This document shows, piece by piece, positions 37,501 to 44,952 of a stretch of 64,000 nt of DNA (position 1 is the stretch's first letter; every line of letters begins with the position of its first letter). Source of the stretch: Psococerastis gibbosa (lineage: Eukaryota > Arthropoda > Insecta > Psocodea > Psocidae); assembly GCA_963971405.1 (NCBI GenBank), contig OZ020485.1:40359469-40423468 (forward strand), written 5' to 3'. The notes below the pieces were generated by a model. It had not been told where the DNA came from. It was given only the letters and a program-made list of their open reading frames with translations, and did no database searches. A program made the translations under genes and the position numbers.

Positions 37501-39242
37501 ATCCTGGGGGGGGGGGGGGCTTGACAAGTACCTGGGGGTCGCTATGCCCCCCTAACTACGCCAATGTATAGCAATCTAGCTGAGTACGTCCATCGAAAAT
37601 AGGCAACAACAAATTTTAGAAAGTTGGTTATTATGACTTAGTCGCCACTGGTAGTATGAAACAGTGCACCCGCCACTGCTGGAGCAAAAATCAATCCTGA
37701 GATTCGAATAAAATCTTCCGAGTTCCTACTTCCTTGGGCTGGGTCTAGCAGCCTGCGGGTCGCAGGTATAAAGACCATTCAGCGAAGCAGCAGGGGGTGA
37801 TGCCTCCCCTACCTTTACAGTTTACACTTTACAGCCGTGAGCCGTTGGCTCAGGGTCATCTTTGTTTTGCCAGATAGTGTCACTAGAATTAACTATTTAT
37901 TAGCAGAACATTATTAATGTTTTTGTTAAATATTTTTATATTGCCTCTATTATTTTTAAATAATATACATTTAATTTAAACTAGAAACTTAAATAGTGAA
38001 GAAAAATATTTCGTTTTTTTTTCTTCATATTTTCATCTGTGGTCTGTCCGAAATTTTTCCTACGTATTATATCCTCTTAAGTCATAGACAATAGACATAT
38101 TTAATCATTCATTTTTAACCGTCCAATAGGTACCTATACGGTTTTTGACGTCGTCATAAACAAATAACAAGAATACACTTAGGAAGAGAATTAATTTAAA
38201 ATCGTATATTTAATAATAGTGTATAATATAATTTACTAAATGGATGCTAACTTATGAAATAATATGTAGAGAATGTCAGTAGGGAGGGAGGTTGGTCGCG
38301 AGGAATTCGTTCGCGGCGTAAGGGCAACAACTCATTAGGAGACCCTTGACATTGCTCTTGAAAGCTTTAGGGCTAACGTCTTCACTTTTTAGACCTTGTG
38401 GGAGCTTGTTAAACAGCCTAGAGCCAAGTTGGGGGGGGGGGGGTCCCTTCAGTACCTTAGTGAACCTGATGGGTTCCAAGTGAATGTCACACCTTCTCCG
38501 TGTGCAATGACGGTGAACCTCATAATTTTTAAACCCCAGTACCTCCCTCCTGACATAAATGGGTAAGTTTAATATATAAAGAGCAGGGAGAGTGGGAATG
38601 CCCAAACGAGGGAAAAGTGGTCGGCATGACACACGCTTGTCCAATACTCCTGCCAGAATGTGCACGGCTTTTTACTGCAGGCGGAAAGCCCTTATGCATT
38701 GCTTTCGCCTGTTATATTGCGTCAATGTCTCAGTTTGTCCATTATCGCTTTGACATCGAGGACGTACGAGTATACCAGTTTGCCAATGGCCAAAAATTCA
38801 TATAGAAACAATATAAATAATAAATAATCCATGGGATCGTTGACATTGGACAAGGGACCAATGGGCCACTATAAGTAGGCCTAGGCTTATAAAAATTCCT
38901 TCAGAACATTATTATTATATAAGTTTAGGTAGTCATACATTAATTAATGTTTTTGTTACGATACAGAACTAATTTTGAACCTTGCATGATTTCAGATTTG
39001 ACGGGTACACAGACAGCAGCCACCAGCTCGATAATTTAAATCCCTACACGAGATTTGTTTTACCTAAACATCTGAACAAACTGTTTGAACATCTTCACGA
39101 CTCAAATACCACGGTGCATTTTGATACAAATCGACGATTGGAGGAGAGGGAAGAAGTTCGACAGCTGCGGTTACGACTGGAACATCTCATTAATATTAAA
39201 CTTTTATCTAAAAATGATCTGGGACAGATCTATGATTGGTGA
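10563..39242 (+). CDS. Interleukin-17 receptor-like protein, 12 coding exons
   Basis: A single-pass receptor expected to bind IL-17-type cytokines and signal through SEFIR contacts with an Act1/CIKS-like adaptor. Coding exons: 10563-10634, 11767-11800, 16032-16336, 18114-18298, 20900-21017, 21157-21191, 21274-21436, 24778-24991, 26060-26233, 27002-27186, 27793-28052, 38996-39242. All junctions are GT-AG with matching phases; the sum is 1992 nt, or 663 residues plus stop. Residues 1-22 ([20 protein letters not shown]) form a signal peptide. The ectodomain (to about 392) is Cys-rich with several N-glycosylation sites. A membrane helix spans about 394-416, followed by basic RYRARTRER. The SEFIR domain starts near 463 ([10 protein letters not shown]) and includes [19 protein letters not shown]. 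The family is certain from SEFIR; the subtype (IL17RD-like or other) is not. The weakest exon is the 35-nt sixth, with a GTTAGT donor. Confidence 0.85.
10676..11065. mobile_element. 390-bp palindromic MITE, TTAT flanks
   Basis: Starts GAGTGTACAGCCCGTAGGAA and ends with its complement, flanked by TTAT on both sides (10672-10675, 11066-11069). Arms are about 150-180 bp. A second copy at 16824-17212 is flanked by TTAA, which points to a piggyBac-like origin. It lies 41 bp downstream of the first receptor exon's donor. Confidence 0.75.
11801..12099. other. Receptor intron 2, start
   Basis: Follows a 34-nt micro-exon (11767-11800). It contains a G run then a C run near 11860-11895, similar to the C-rich dispersed repeat. 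Nothing coding. Confidence 0.5.
12100..12515 (-). repeat. 850-bp interspersed repeat, copy 4 (truncated)
   Basis: Has the end with CATAAAGCTTTCCTTGTGC and the CAGACAGACATTTCG microsatellite region. It lacks the other half of the consensus and is more diverged than copies 2 and 5. Confidence 0.7.
12520..14330. other. Receptor intron 2, largely unassigned
   Basis: Mostly AT-rich unique-looking sequence. A 72-codon frame (13139-13357) has protein-like composition but no recognised motif and no good splice context. A (TAA)n microsatellite lies near 14190. Confidence 0.5.
14333..14775. repeat. Tandem repeat, three units of about 145 bp
   Basis: The phrase CACAACTTTGTGTTGTAGCC (second unit CACAGC) and the phrases GTAGGAGTG and CAAGGCAAAAGGG occur three times in order, starting near 14350, 14510 and 14660. 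The units differ by small substitutions and a duplication in the second unit. Confidence 0.8.
15126..15320 (-). repeat. tRNA-derived SINE, family A, copy 3
   Basis: Minus-strand tRNA-like head with GGTTCGAGTCCCACACTGG, body as in the other family A copies. Located in receptor intron 2. Confidence 0.75.
15623..15945. mobile_element. Harbinger-like MITE, long form, copy 3
   Basis: Ends GGCGGGGTTTCCACCGACCT and its complement, flanked by TTA on both sides (15620-15622, 15946-15948), a good 3-bp target duplication. It lies 86 bp upstream of the third receptor exon. Near-duplicate host sequences of about 48 bp lie outside each end. Confidence 0.8.
16824..17212. mobile_element. 389-bp palindromic MITE, TTAA flanks
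   Basis: Second copy of the 10676-11065 family. Starts GAGTGTACCGCCCGTAGGAA; both flanks are TTAA (16820-16823, 17213-17216), the duplication used by piggyBac transposons. The inner arms contain the phrase CATCAAAGTTGTAGAAGAC. Lies in receptor intron 3. Confidence 0.8.
17422..17930. repeat. Direct duplication, about 290-bp period
   Basis: The block 17422-17645 is repeated at 17712-17930. Shared phrases include CACAAATGCTGTAATTCCAA and GAAGGTCAGCGACTGGC, with many substitutions between copies. Several short ORFs here are shadows of the repeat. Confidence 0.8.
17950..18025 (+). repeat. SINE fragment with tRNA B box
   Basis: Contains GTGGGTTCGAATCCCGCC, a canonical tRNA T-arm/B box, followed by a CTTCTAATTTT tail. 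The tail is also seen in diverged form at 52310-52385. There is no cloverleaf, so this is a SINE remnant and not a tRNA gene. Confidence 0.6.
18424..18930 (+). repeat. LINE-associated repeat segment
   Basis: Shares long stretches, in opposite orientation, with 36920-37330 next to a reverse transcriptase remnant (for example CGGCAACTATTCGCCCCGTC). The start, CTTCTATCGAAGATTGGCGA, recurs at 27377. Probably the 5' part of that LINE family, separated from its coding part. Confidence 0.55.
19440..19457. repeat. (TTTC)n microsatellite
   Basis: A short run of TTTC units in receptor intron 4. Confidence 0.8.
19815..20000 (-). repeat. tRNA-derived SINE, family A, copy 4
   Basis: Minus-strand copy with the GAGTGTAAGAGAGGGCTTTA body and GGTTCGAGTCCCACAC B box. 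Its tRNA-like end breaks off near 19995. Confidence 0.75.
20095..20255 (+). repeat. SINE family B, copy 1
   Basis: Shares CACGCCATGCGATC, a GAGACGTG(C/T)CGTAACTC segment and a TTCATTAAATTGT tail with 25740-25910. The head GGTGGTAGCGTGGCTGTAC resembles a tRNA A box. The B box is degenerate. Confidence 0.6.
21540..21695 (+). repeat. tRNA-derived SINE, family A, copy 5
   Basis: The only plus-strand copy of family A. It begins GGCTCCGACTTTCACCCG with B box GGTTCGAGTTCC. The A-box part is missing, so it is truncated at the 5' end. Confidence 0.7.
21895..22190 (+). pseudogene. LINE RNase H C-terminal remnant
   Basis: The plus frame from 21901 reads [20 protein letters not shown], matching the end of the RNase H domain and the Cys/His tail of I/R1/Jockey-type LINEs (pattern C..PLTV.H.L..C). 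No upstream reverse transcriptase remains. Lies in receptor intron 7. Confidence 0.5.
22605..22745. repeat. C-rich dispersed repeat fragment
   Basis: GGCCGTGCCCAGGGGG, then CCGAACCCCCTCCGAAATAA, the same family as 3412 and 39590. Confidence 0.5.
23140..23990 (-). repeat. 850-bp interspersed repeat, copy 5
   Basis: Near full-length minus-strand copy, closely related to copies 2 and 7. It contains a long G run near 23260 and GACA microsatellite units near 23860. The conserved frame is shifted here by extra GACA units. Confidence 0.8.
24000..24777. other. Receptor intron 7, 3' part
   Basis: No recognised repeat or exon until the acceptor TATGTTCTAG ending at 24777. Confidence 0.5.
25740..25910 (+). 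repeat. SINE family B, copy 2
   Basis: Better preserved than the copy at 20095: TGGCCAGGTGGTAACGTGC fits a tRNA A-box region and CATGCGATCGGAGACGTG follows. It ends in TTCATTAAATTGTCTGTATG and a T-rich tail. Confidence 0.6.
27002..28052 (+). other. SEFIR signalling-domain exons of the IL-17R-like gene
   Basis: Exons 27002-27186 and 27793-28052 encode most of the cytoplasmic SEFIR fold. The first strand is [10 protein letters not shown] helix follows ([13 protein letters not shown]), then the CRCH-VYDYFDE strand. Next come the loop and helix with [12 protein letters not shown], and then VVVIASR. The domain closes in exon 38996-39242 with FVVSFDGYT. The exon junctions are phase 0 and phase 2. 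Codon use in the second exon is GC-rich compared with the surrounding introns. Confidence 0.85.
28060..29060. other. Start of the 10.9-kb last receptor intron
   Basis: AT-rich, with T runs near 28770. Short ORFs here lack splice context and motifs. Confidence 0.5.
29065..31150 (-). pseudogene. LINE ORF2 (reverse transcriptase) remnant
   Basis: Minus-strand, non-LTR type. 31110-30663 encodes the linker before RT ([20 protein letters not shown] and [11 protein letters not shown]). A frameshift near 30660 separates it from a 518-codon frame 30621-29065. That frame carries the RT fingers and palm: [36 protein letters not shown] and the catalytic FADD. The thumb region has TKYLGVVID preceded by an unusual Cys-rich insert ([10 protein letters not shown], repeated as [10 protein letters not shown]). 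No endonuclease domain remains upstream. Jockey/CR1-like by motif style. It sits antisense inside the receptor's last intron. Confidence 0.85.
31558..33495. mobile_element. Probable hAT relic with internal duplication
   Basis: The left end TAGTGAAGGGCGAGTTTGAA and the right end (minus strand) TAGTGATGGCAAATCTGAAA are similar inverted termini in hAT style. Flanks share TGCAGC (near 31549 and 33496) but are not a clean 8-bp duplication. It has no transposase ORF. A tandem duplication of about 210 bp lies inside. Confidence 0.5.
31765..32200. repeat. Tandem duplication of about 200 bp
   Basis: The block with GGCTTTAAAAGTATTGTTTG and GTATTGGGGCCTTTACATTT appears twice (near 31812 and 32041) with very few differences, about 230 bp apart. 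The second copy has small insertions. Confidence 0.85.
33800..34760 (-). pseudogene. LINE RT remnant, several frameshifts
   Basis: Minus strand: 34758-34492 reads [17 protein letters not shown], the RT palm region, with the catalytic YADD corrupted (ADMLIYLA). 34531-34322 reads [17 protein letters not shown], the thumb. Pieces below 34320 read [20 protein letters not shown] in broken frames. A different and older copy than the 29-31 kb one. Confidence 0.7.
34818..35480 (+). repeat. 850-bp interspersed repeat, copy 6
   Basis: Starts TTTCCAATTTATACGTAGTA followed by TAAGGAAAGCTTTGTGACGG. The conserved frame (34848-35033) is open: [29 protein letters not shown]. It contains a C run near 35390. 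Confidence 0.75.
35510..36900 (-). pseudogene. LINE reverse transcriptase remnant (RTE-like)
   Basis: Minus-strand pieces in RT order: 36894-36625 ([20 protein letters not shown] and [17 protein letters not shown]), a frame with [10 protein letters not shown] near 36590, 36398-35973 ([36 protein letters not shown]), and 35827-35510 ([35 protein letters not shown]). The catalytic box reads VDD rather than ADD. Several frameshifts break the ORF. The C-terminal LxWWGHxLRR block is seen in RTE and related LINEs. Confidence 0.8.
36920..37330 (-). repeat. 5' part of the RTE-like LINE
   Basis: Matches 18424-18930 in reverse orientation (GGGGCGAATAGTTGCCGCCA and CAGTCCCCGAC). It lies immediately upstream of the RT remnant on the minus strand, so it is probably that element's leader or ORF1 region. 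Confidence 0.55.
37560..38270. other. Unassigned intron sequence
   Basis: A G run near 37507 precedes it. The rest is AT-rich with no recognised feature. Confidence 0.5.
38276..38665 (-). pseudogene. LINE C-terminal fragment
   Basis: A 129-codon frame: [32 protein letters not shown]. This layout (small hydrophobic patch, then FNxLPxxL) is typical of the region after RT in Jockey/CR1-type LINEs. It lies just before the last receptor exon. Confidence 0.65.
38680..38905 (+). repeat. Dispersed 260-bp repeat, copy 1
   Basis: Phrases TTTCGCCTGTTATATTGCG, ACCAGTTTGCCAATGGCCAA and GGACAAGGGACCAATGGGCC recur at 47060-47159 plus 51406-51560 (split by a hAT) and at 56460-56690. Confidence 0.65.
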
Positions 39243-39308
39243 CAGTAGCCAGTTTAGTGGACTGTATTAGGGAAGTAATTCGGGAGATTTTTATTTATTA
39301 TTTAAATA

Positions 39309-39450
39309 GGCGCTTATTCCACATACGTCAATAGTCAATAGTAAATGTGGTTTTGACGTGGTAGCAGACATTTTTAGTATGTCTTTAATGTCTGCTACCA
39401 CGTCAAAACCACATTTACTATTGACTATTGACGTATGTGGAATATGCGCC
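39309..39450. mobile_element. Harbinger-like MITE, short hairpin form, copy 2
   Basis: 142 bp, almost a perfect palindrome: GGCGCTTATTCCACATACGT to its complement, loop around TTTTTAGTATGTCTTTAA. It lies 67 bp after the receptor stop codon, so probably in the 3' UTR or just beyond. Confidence 0.8.
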
Positions 39451-39589
39451 TTATGTGACTGCTCACGCTGAGTGGTAACTAATTGTTGCTAGTGAGGAGA
39501 TGCGCCTTTACGGCCCGGTACACAGACTATTCTCGCTGAGCTGAGCTCGCTTTGCCGACGTTTTTTCCATTGTAGCAGAAGATTTCAAA

Positions 39590-39650
39590 AGTGCACGGGT
39601 GGTCCATAAGGTCCGGACAGCCCCCCCCCCCCCCCCCGAAATAAATTTTT
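39590..39650. repeat. C-rich dispersed repeat fragment
   Basis: GGTCCGGACAG followed by a long C run and GAAATAAA, as at 3412 and 22605. Confidence 0.5.
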
Positions 39651-40475
39651 GTATGTAAACCTGTATGGTTTGATGAATTTATTTATGAATTCATTACTCC
39701 CTACATTGACGTCGGCAAATCGCGAATTCGTCTGTACCGGGCCGAAGTTGTGCATAGTGTAAGTCCGTAGATGACGCACAAAGTCGAAACTTGCCGCGTT
39801 TAAATTGCAACTAATAGAGAAATAAGGCCCTAAGTGGCCAGTTTTTTTTTTTTTGCACCCAGTTCTGTAGGTTGTGCCTGTACTTCTCAACAGGAAAGAG
39901 ACCTTTTTGGCCAAATTATCCTGCGGGCCTTTAGTATTAGGGTTAAAAACATTTTTGAAACGCACTTTCCATTGTACAATTACCTTGTTTACATTTTTAA
40001 TCACAGGATAAGATTAAAAATAAACGCAATAGTAGACCCACTGAATATCAATTATTATATCGATAAAGCACACTTATATTTAAATTTCCATTCTATTTAT
40101 AGGTAGAAACCTTGGTGCTCATCATGGTCTAATTTGCCGAAACGTAAGCCTAATATTTTCCCACTGTTTAAAAATGCAATTTTATTATTTTTGTAGGGTC
40201 AGTCTCTGAACTAGTGACCCTACATTCCTGAAGTAATGATTAATTTTCCACCATGCTTAGTTTCATTATAAGTTTCTTGTAATTAGCAAATTCAAAAATT
40301 AAGTTACGATATTACTAGCCAGAGATCTCAATATCCAAACTTAGCAAAATCTTACCTATTGTTTAGCTAAAAAGTAATAACCGAGCATCACATTGAATTG
40401 AAATATCTCTTTTTCAAACACAGCAGAAATTACGTAGTTTTGTATAATAATAATTATGATTATGAACACTACTTA

Positions 40476-40617
40476 GGCGGGGTTTCCACATACGTCAATG
40501 GTCAATGGTAAATATGGTTTTGACGTGGTAGCAGACATTTTTAGTATGTCTTTAATGTCTGCTAAAATGTCAATACCACATTTACCATTGACCATTGACG
40601 TATGTGGAAACCCCGCC
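40476..40617. mobile_element. Harbinger-like MITE, short hairpin form, copy 3
   Basis: 142 bp, near-perfect palindrome, ends GGCGGGGTTTCCACATACGT, flanked by TTA on both sides (40473-40475, 40618-40620). It carries the outer GGCGGGGTTTCCAC of the long family joined to the inner sequence of the short family. Confidence 0.85.
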
Positions 40618-40695
40618 TTACATACTTTTTCGTGTCCAATCGAACAATACTTACACTCCACTCGTAACAGTGCAAACCAAAAAAAAATACATAAC

Positions 40696-40815
40696 GGCGC
40701 TTATTCCACCTACGTCAATAGTGCATAGTAAATATGGTATTGACGTGGTAGCAGACATTTTTAGACTGTCTTTAATGTCTGCTACCACGTCAATACCACA
40801 TTTACTATTGACGTA
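40696..40815. mobile_element. Harbinger-like MITE, short hairpin form, copy 4 (truncated)
   Basis: Left arm GGCGCTTATTCCACCTACGT; the right arm stops at GACGTAGTAC and lacks the terminal bases. The loop is TTTTTAGACTGTCTTTAA. Confidence 0.75.
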
Positions 40816-40999
40816 GTACTGCAGTACTGCATGAGAGTATGACATATTTTATTGTTTTTTTTTTAATTGCGCTTATTAGTTTGATCCAGTCGGAACTGAG
40901 GAGAAGTTAATCTTGAGATTGGTAATTAAATTGGTTGGTGCTATACAATGATACAGGCAAACGTTTTAGAAATATCATTTTTAATAAAACTTTTAACTA

Positions 41000-42560
41000 A
41001 AATGATACGAAAACCTTAAAAGCTAACAATATCTCATAAACATTACAAAAAATTGAACAAATTCTTCATGTTTTAAACAATAATGTAGAAAAATACATAG
41101 CCTCATTTACAACTGAGATCTTACGTATTTGTATAAAGCCAACATGGCTAAACATCAGTAATTCGTAGTCGGAAGACGAAATTTTGTCGAATGCAAAATT
41201 TGCATTAGCCTTAATTTTATTTGATTCATTTTGAACAAAAAGATTTATGGTGTTGCATGTTGGCACAAAATACGGTACATACTGTGGATAGCTTAAGTAT
41301 TTTTGTAACTGATGTATTCTTACTTCAAAAAAGTAGATATTTGTTTTGTTTTTAACGTGAGTACTAAAATTAGTATAATAGATGTACATGCATATCCCCC
41401 ATATAACTGTCGACTTATCGACGCGACTGTGCGATGATAGAGTCTCTTTAAGTTTGGAGCCTTTATGGTAACATTGAAATAGATGTTATGGCCCAGTGAC
41501 AGTTGTTTTAATCTCAACGAAGCTATATGCAAATTAGTTATGACGCCATTGATAAGAAAAATAATAACTTAAGTTCTGTACTTATTTCTATGCCGTCCTT
41601 TCTATGAACCTCCCTCATTTTCTTTAACTTAATTTTATTTCAATTATGGAGTCGGACAATAATTAATTACGTGTTAATATGTAACAGTAATATGTAGGTA
41701 TGTACTTGTATTTTCCAGAAGCTCTATGTAAATTAAACTGATATCGAAAGTACTCCATTAATTGCATGCATAAATTGATGTTCAACACTGAAATGTGCTT
41801 ATGAAACTGGAAATATGTTGATTGTAGCAAACGGAGTACTAGGTAAAAGATTCCAATTTCCACGTCCTTTCATTATAAAAGAATATCTCGGTTCAGCTCT
41901 GGCTCTAACCTAAAGCAGACGTTATGTCTAATGCAATATTTCCATAATCAACCGTTACAAGGCATCCAATATGCTAACTTATTTCAAATAATGCATTTTT
42001 TATTTGATAGAAAAACTTTTCTAATGCTTGCCAAAATTTATTGAATTAAAAATTGATTAAGTCGTTTGGTTTGTTTCTTTCTTTTCGTGTAAAGAAACGC
42101 TTCCTTTCCTAGGTAATCTAGATCAACACAAGATGGGCTAGAAGTAATTGATAAAATTATTCAGATCGGAATTTTGAGTTATGAAGATGTGGGTATGACT
42201 AATAGGCCAGTTATCCAAAGCCATGCAACAAAGGCAATTCCTTCAGATTTTTAGATTCAGACAGTAGATTGAAGAAAAATAATGTAACATTTTTCCCTCC
42301 ACTTGTTGAAGGCGCAGATTGATTGTAAACAACATAGGCTGTAGTGGAACAGGGTAAAATCAGTTTGACATCTTTACTTAAAACGCTATTTAAGAAGACT
42401 AGGGCTTGAAGGCTCTCGCTACGGAAGAAGAGTTCTTATATTAATTCGTCGAGTTTCCAACAAGTAAAGCATACTTCCGTAGTGAATGCCACACAGACCC
42501 AGTTTTCATAACAAGCCCCTAAGGCTGCGCCTCCTGCATTACTGAAAACAGCTTCATTGA
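41000..42560. other. Intergenic region, nothing recognised
   Basis: AT-rich sequence between the receptor gene and the hAT relic. Short frames on both strands lack motifs. Confidence 0.5.
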
Positions 42561-42689
42561 GCCATAGTGCAAAGGCCTAAGGGTCAATGCGTATCGATTC
42601 CGGGTAAAATCGAGTCTTTTGATCCGATTTGATTCTCATATAGAGTGAACTGAGTTGGTGAGTTGAATCATTCTAAAGACCTGAACTGC

Positions 42690-42960
42690 CGGTCAGTTCA
42701 CTTTCAATTTCAACAGTTCACCGTTCACCCCTACTTTATGCTCTAGCGCAGAGGTAGTGAGATCTCGAATTACTTACGAGTCAACTCTGAGTCGACAGTT
42801 CATTGATTCAATGTTTCATACAGTTCACTTTCAATTTTAACTGTTCACAGTTCACCCCAACTCTAGCGCAGAGGTAGTTAGATCTCGAATTACTTATGAG
42901 TCAACTCTGTGTCGACAGTTCATTGATTCAATGATTCATACCGTTCAGAAGATCGGTCGG
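42690..42960. repeat. Tandem repeat, 120-bp unit
   Basis: Units start at 42741 and 42861 (CTCTAGCGCAGAGGTAGT), with part of an earlier unit upstream. They contain GTCGACAGTTCATTGATTCA. Such subterminal repeats often accompany hAT elements, and a hAT relic follows. Confidence 0.75.
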
Positions 42961-43330
42961 TCTTTCGGCCAGTTCAGTTTGTTAATTTACAATTCTTTCC
43001 CTTCCCAGCCCAGTTCACTCACATGACTCACTCGTAGAGCGCATTTGAATTTTGACTTTTGAGTTAAAAACAGCTAGCCTTCGAGGTTCAGTGAATAAAT
43101 GGGTATACTGGCCGGGATTAGTGCCTGATTGATTTGATAGTGTTTTTTTTAGTGCTTTTTTATTAGTGCTTTATTAGTCTCACTCTTTAACTTTATTAAT
43201 GATTTATAGGCTATATCTTACCTTATAATTATGCTAGGTACGGTGCATTTGTTTGATTGGTTGATTTACAAATTACTCAAGAAAAGGATTTCACTCAGTT
43301 TTGAGGGCAGTAAACTGCTCCGAGAGGTTG

Positions 43331-44761
43331 TTAATATCCTTCCGGCCTTCCAAAAACTCTCTCACTTGGCACTGATGTGGCAGTGACGCAAAGCCGTTTT
43401 TGAGCGATTTGGTATAGTTTTGGTAATAAAACCTTGCGCTCTTCCCACCACTTCAGTGGATCACCTTTTAAATCCAAGACTGGCTCAGCCATGTATCTGT
43501 CCATTTCTTGGATGCTTTGGGCCGTTGGGTTGACCAGTGCAGCTTTCTTCACGGTTTCTTTAAAGTCAGCCCAAACGAGGGACTCAGATATATTTCCACT
43601 GTCGTCATCACTTTTTTTTCAGTGTGCTGGGCGCACGTTCTTCTCTACTCATATTGCGAACTTTTTCCTTCAGTGCATTTGTCACGGCAATCGCGTTGCT
43701 TGTATCTAGAAACCCGTACTTCTTAAACCTGGGGTCTAAAAGGCTACTATGCCCTCATGGTGTGACTCGTAGTCAGCAAAACGTCGGGACGTTTCTCCTC
43801 GCAGCACTGAAATCATGTCATCAATTACTGAGGGCAGGCTAGGCTTCTTTTCTGTGTAACGATCCTGATATGCCTCTTGATTGCTCGCACCATTGGCACT
43901 ACCTTAGAGAAACAAACAGTCTTTTCTGCGCTGATTTCACGCGTTATTTCTTCAAATATTTGCAAGACTTCACAGGCATGCTCAACAATGGCCCAGTCCT
44001 CGTGATTTGGAATTTCTGGGCCATCCCTCAGTTGGGAAAGAGTTACAGCGATTGGCTCCTTGAGGAGAAGGGCTCTTTTCAACATGTAATAGGTACTATT
44101 CCATCTAGTGACGACATCCTGCTTAATCTTCAAAGGATTTTTGGTTCCCATCTGCTGCTGTGTCTTGTCTAACAAAGACTTTGCTGTCGAACTATGTTTC
44201 ACATGAGTAACAATTTTTTTTAATTTTATCAATGACAGGCTTAATTTTTTCAGTTCCTGCCTCTACGATCAAGTTGATTGAATGTGCAAAGCACCCCAAA
44301 TGTGGCCACTTTCCATGCCTTACGGCGGCTTTGATATTAGAGGCATTGTCTGTCACGATGCATGCCACTTTATTTTGTATTTTCCACTCCTCGAAAGAAT
44401 TTTTTAAGTCATCAGCCAGATGAACAGCAGTGTGACTTTCTAAAAATTGATTACATTTTATCCGACAAGAATTCATAGTCGAATCTTGAATCCAGTGCAC
44501 AAAACTGTCACTGTTTATGGAAGTCCAGCTGTCGCTGGTAATGCACACACAATTGGCAGCTTCCAATTTGGCGCTAAACTTTTCCTTCAACTGGGCACAT
44601 CGCCCAGGAATAAGTGTCTTCGTCAATGTCTTACGTGTTGGAACCTGGTACGTTCCATTGCAGGAAGTGAGCAGATCACAAAAGTTGCGGAAATCTTTTG
44701 AATCAACGAAGCTCAAAGTCAAATTTTGGTTGGCAATCAATTTAATTAGTGCCTCGTCCAA
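43331..44761 (-). pseudogene. Broken hAT transposase (ZBED-like)
   Basis: Three minus-strand frames in order. 44761-44192: FRNFCDLLTSC, CITSDSWTS, VTDNASNIKAAV and LGCFAHSINLIV, the first RNase H part with its catalytic Asp. 44232-43825: QDVVTRWNSTYYMLKRAL, the conserved TRWNST box. 43552-43331: GDPLKWWEERKVLLPKL, then VPSERVF, the C-terminal hAT dimerisation region. Frameshifts near 44200 and 43820 and a missing end make it non-functional. No BED finger remains at the N-terminus. It lies just downstream of L2HGDH on the same strand. Confidence 0.85.
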
Positions 44762-44798
44762 CTTATGGAAAAGAACGTGGAAACACTACAAAGACTGG

Positions 44799-44804
44799 TT
44801 TATT
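44799..44804 (-). terminator. Poly(A) signal of L2HGDH
   Basis: AATAAA on the minus strand, about 150 nt downstream of the L2HGDH stop codon, at the usual distance for a short 3' UTR. Confidence 0.55.
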
Positions 44805-44952
44805 CATATGCTAAGAATAGATTGTATACTGTTTAAATAGACGGGACCTCATTCATTCACTCACTTCAATATTTCCAGCACATTGTTTTTTTTCTGTATC
44901 CATTTGCAGTAAAAAGCTTGCTGTACAAATATAGACAATGGAATGACGCATC

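Noticed and set aside
39309..40815. CRISPR-like array of similar hairpins
   Set aside because: Units are spaced irregularly, are MITEs with TTA flanks, and the genome is animal.
43434..44840. Several plus-strand ORFs of 70-107 codons
   Set aside because: Antisense shadows of the broken hAT transposase.
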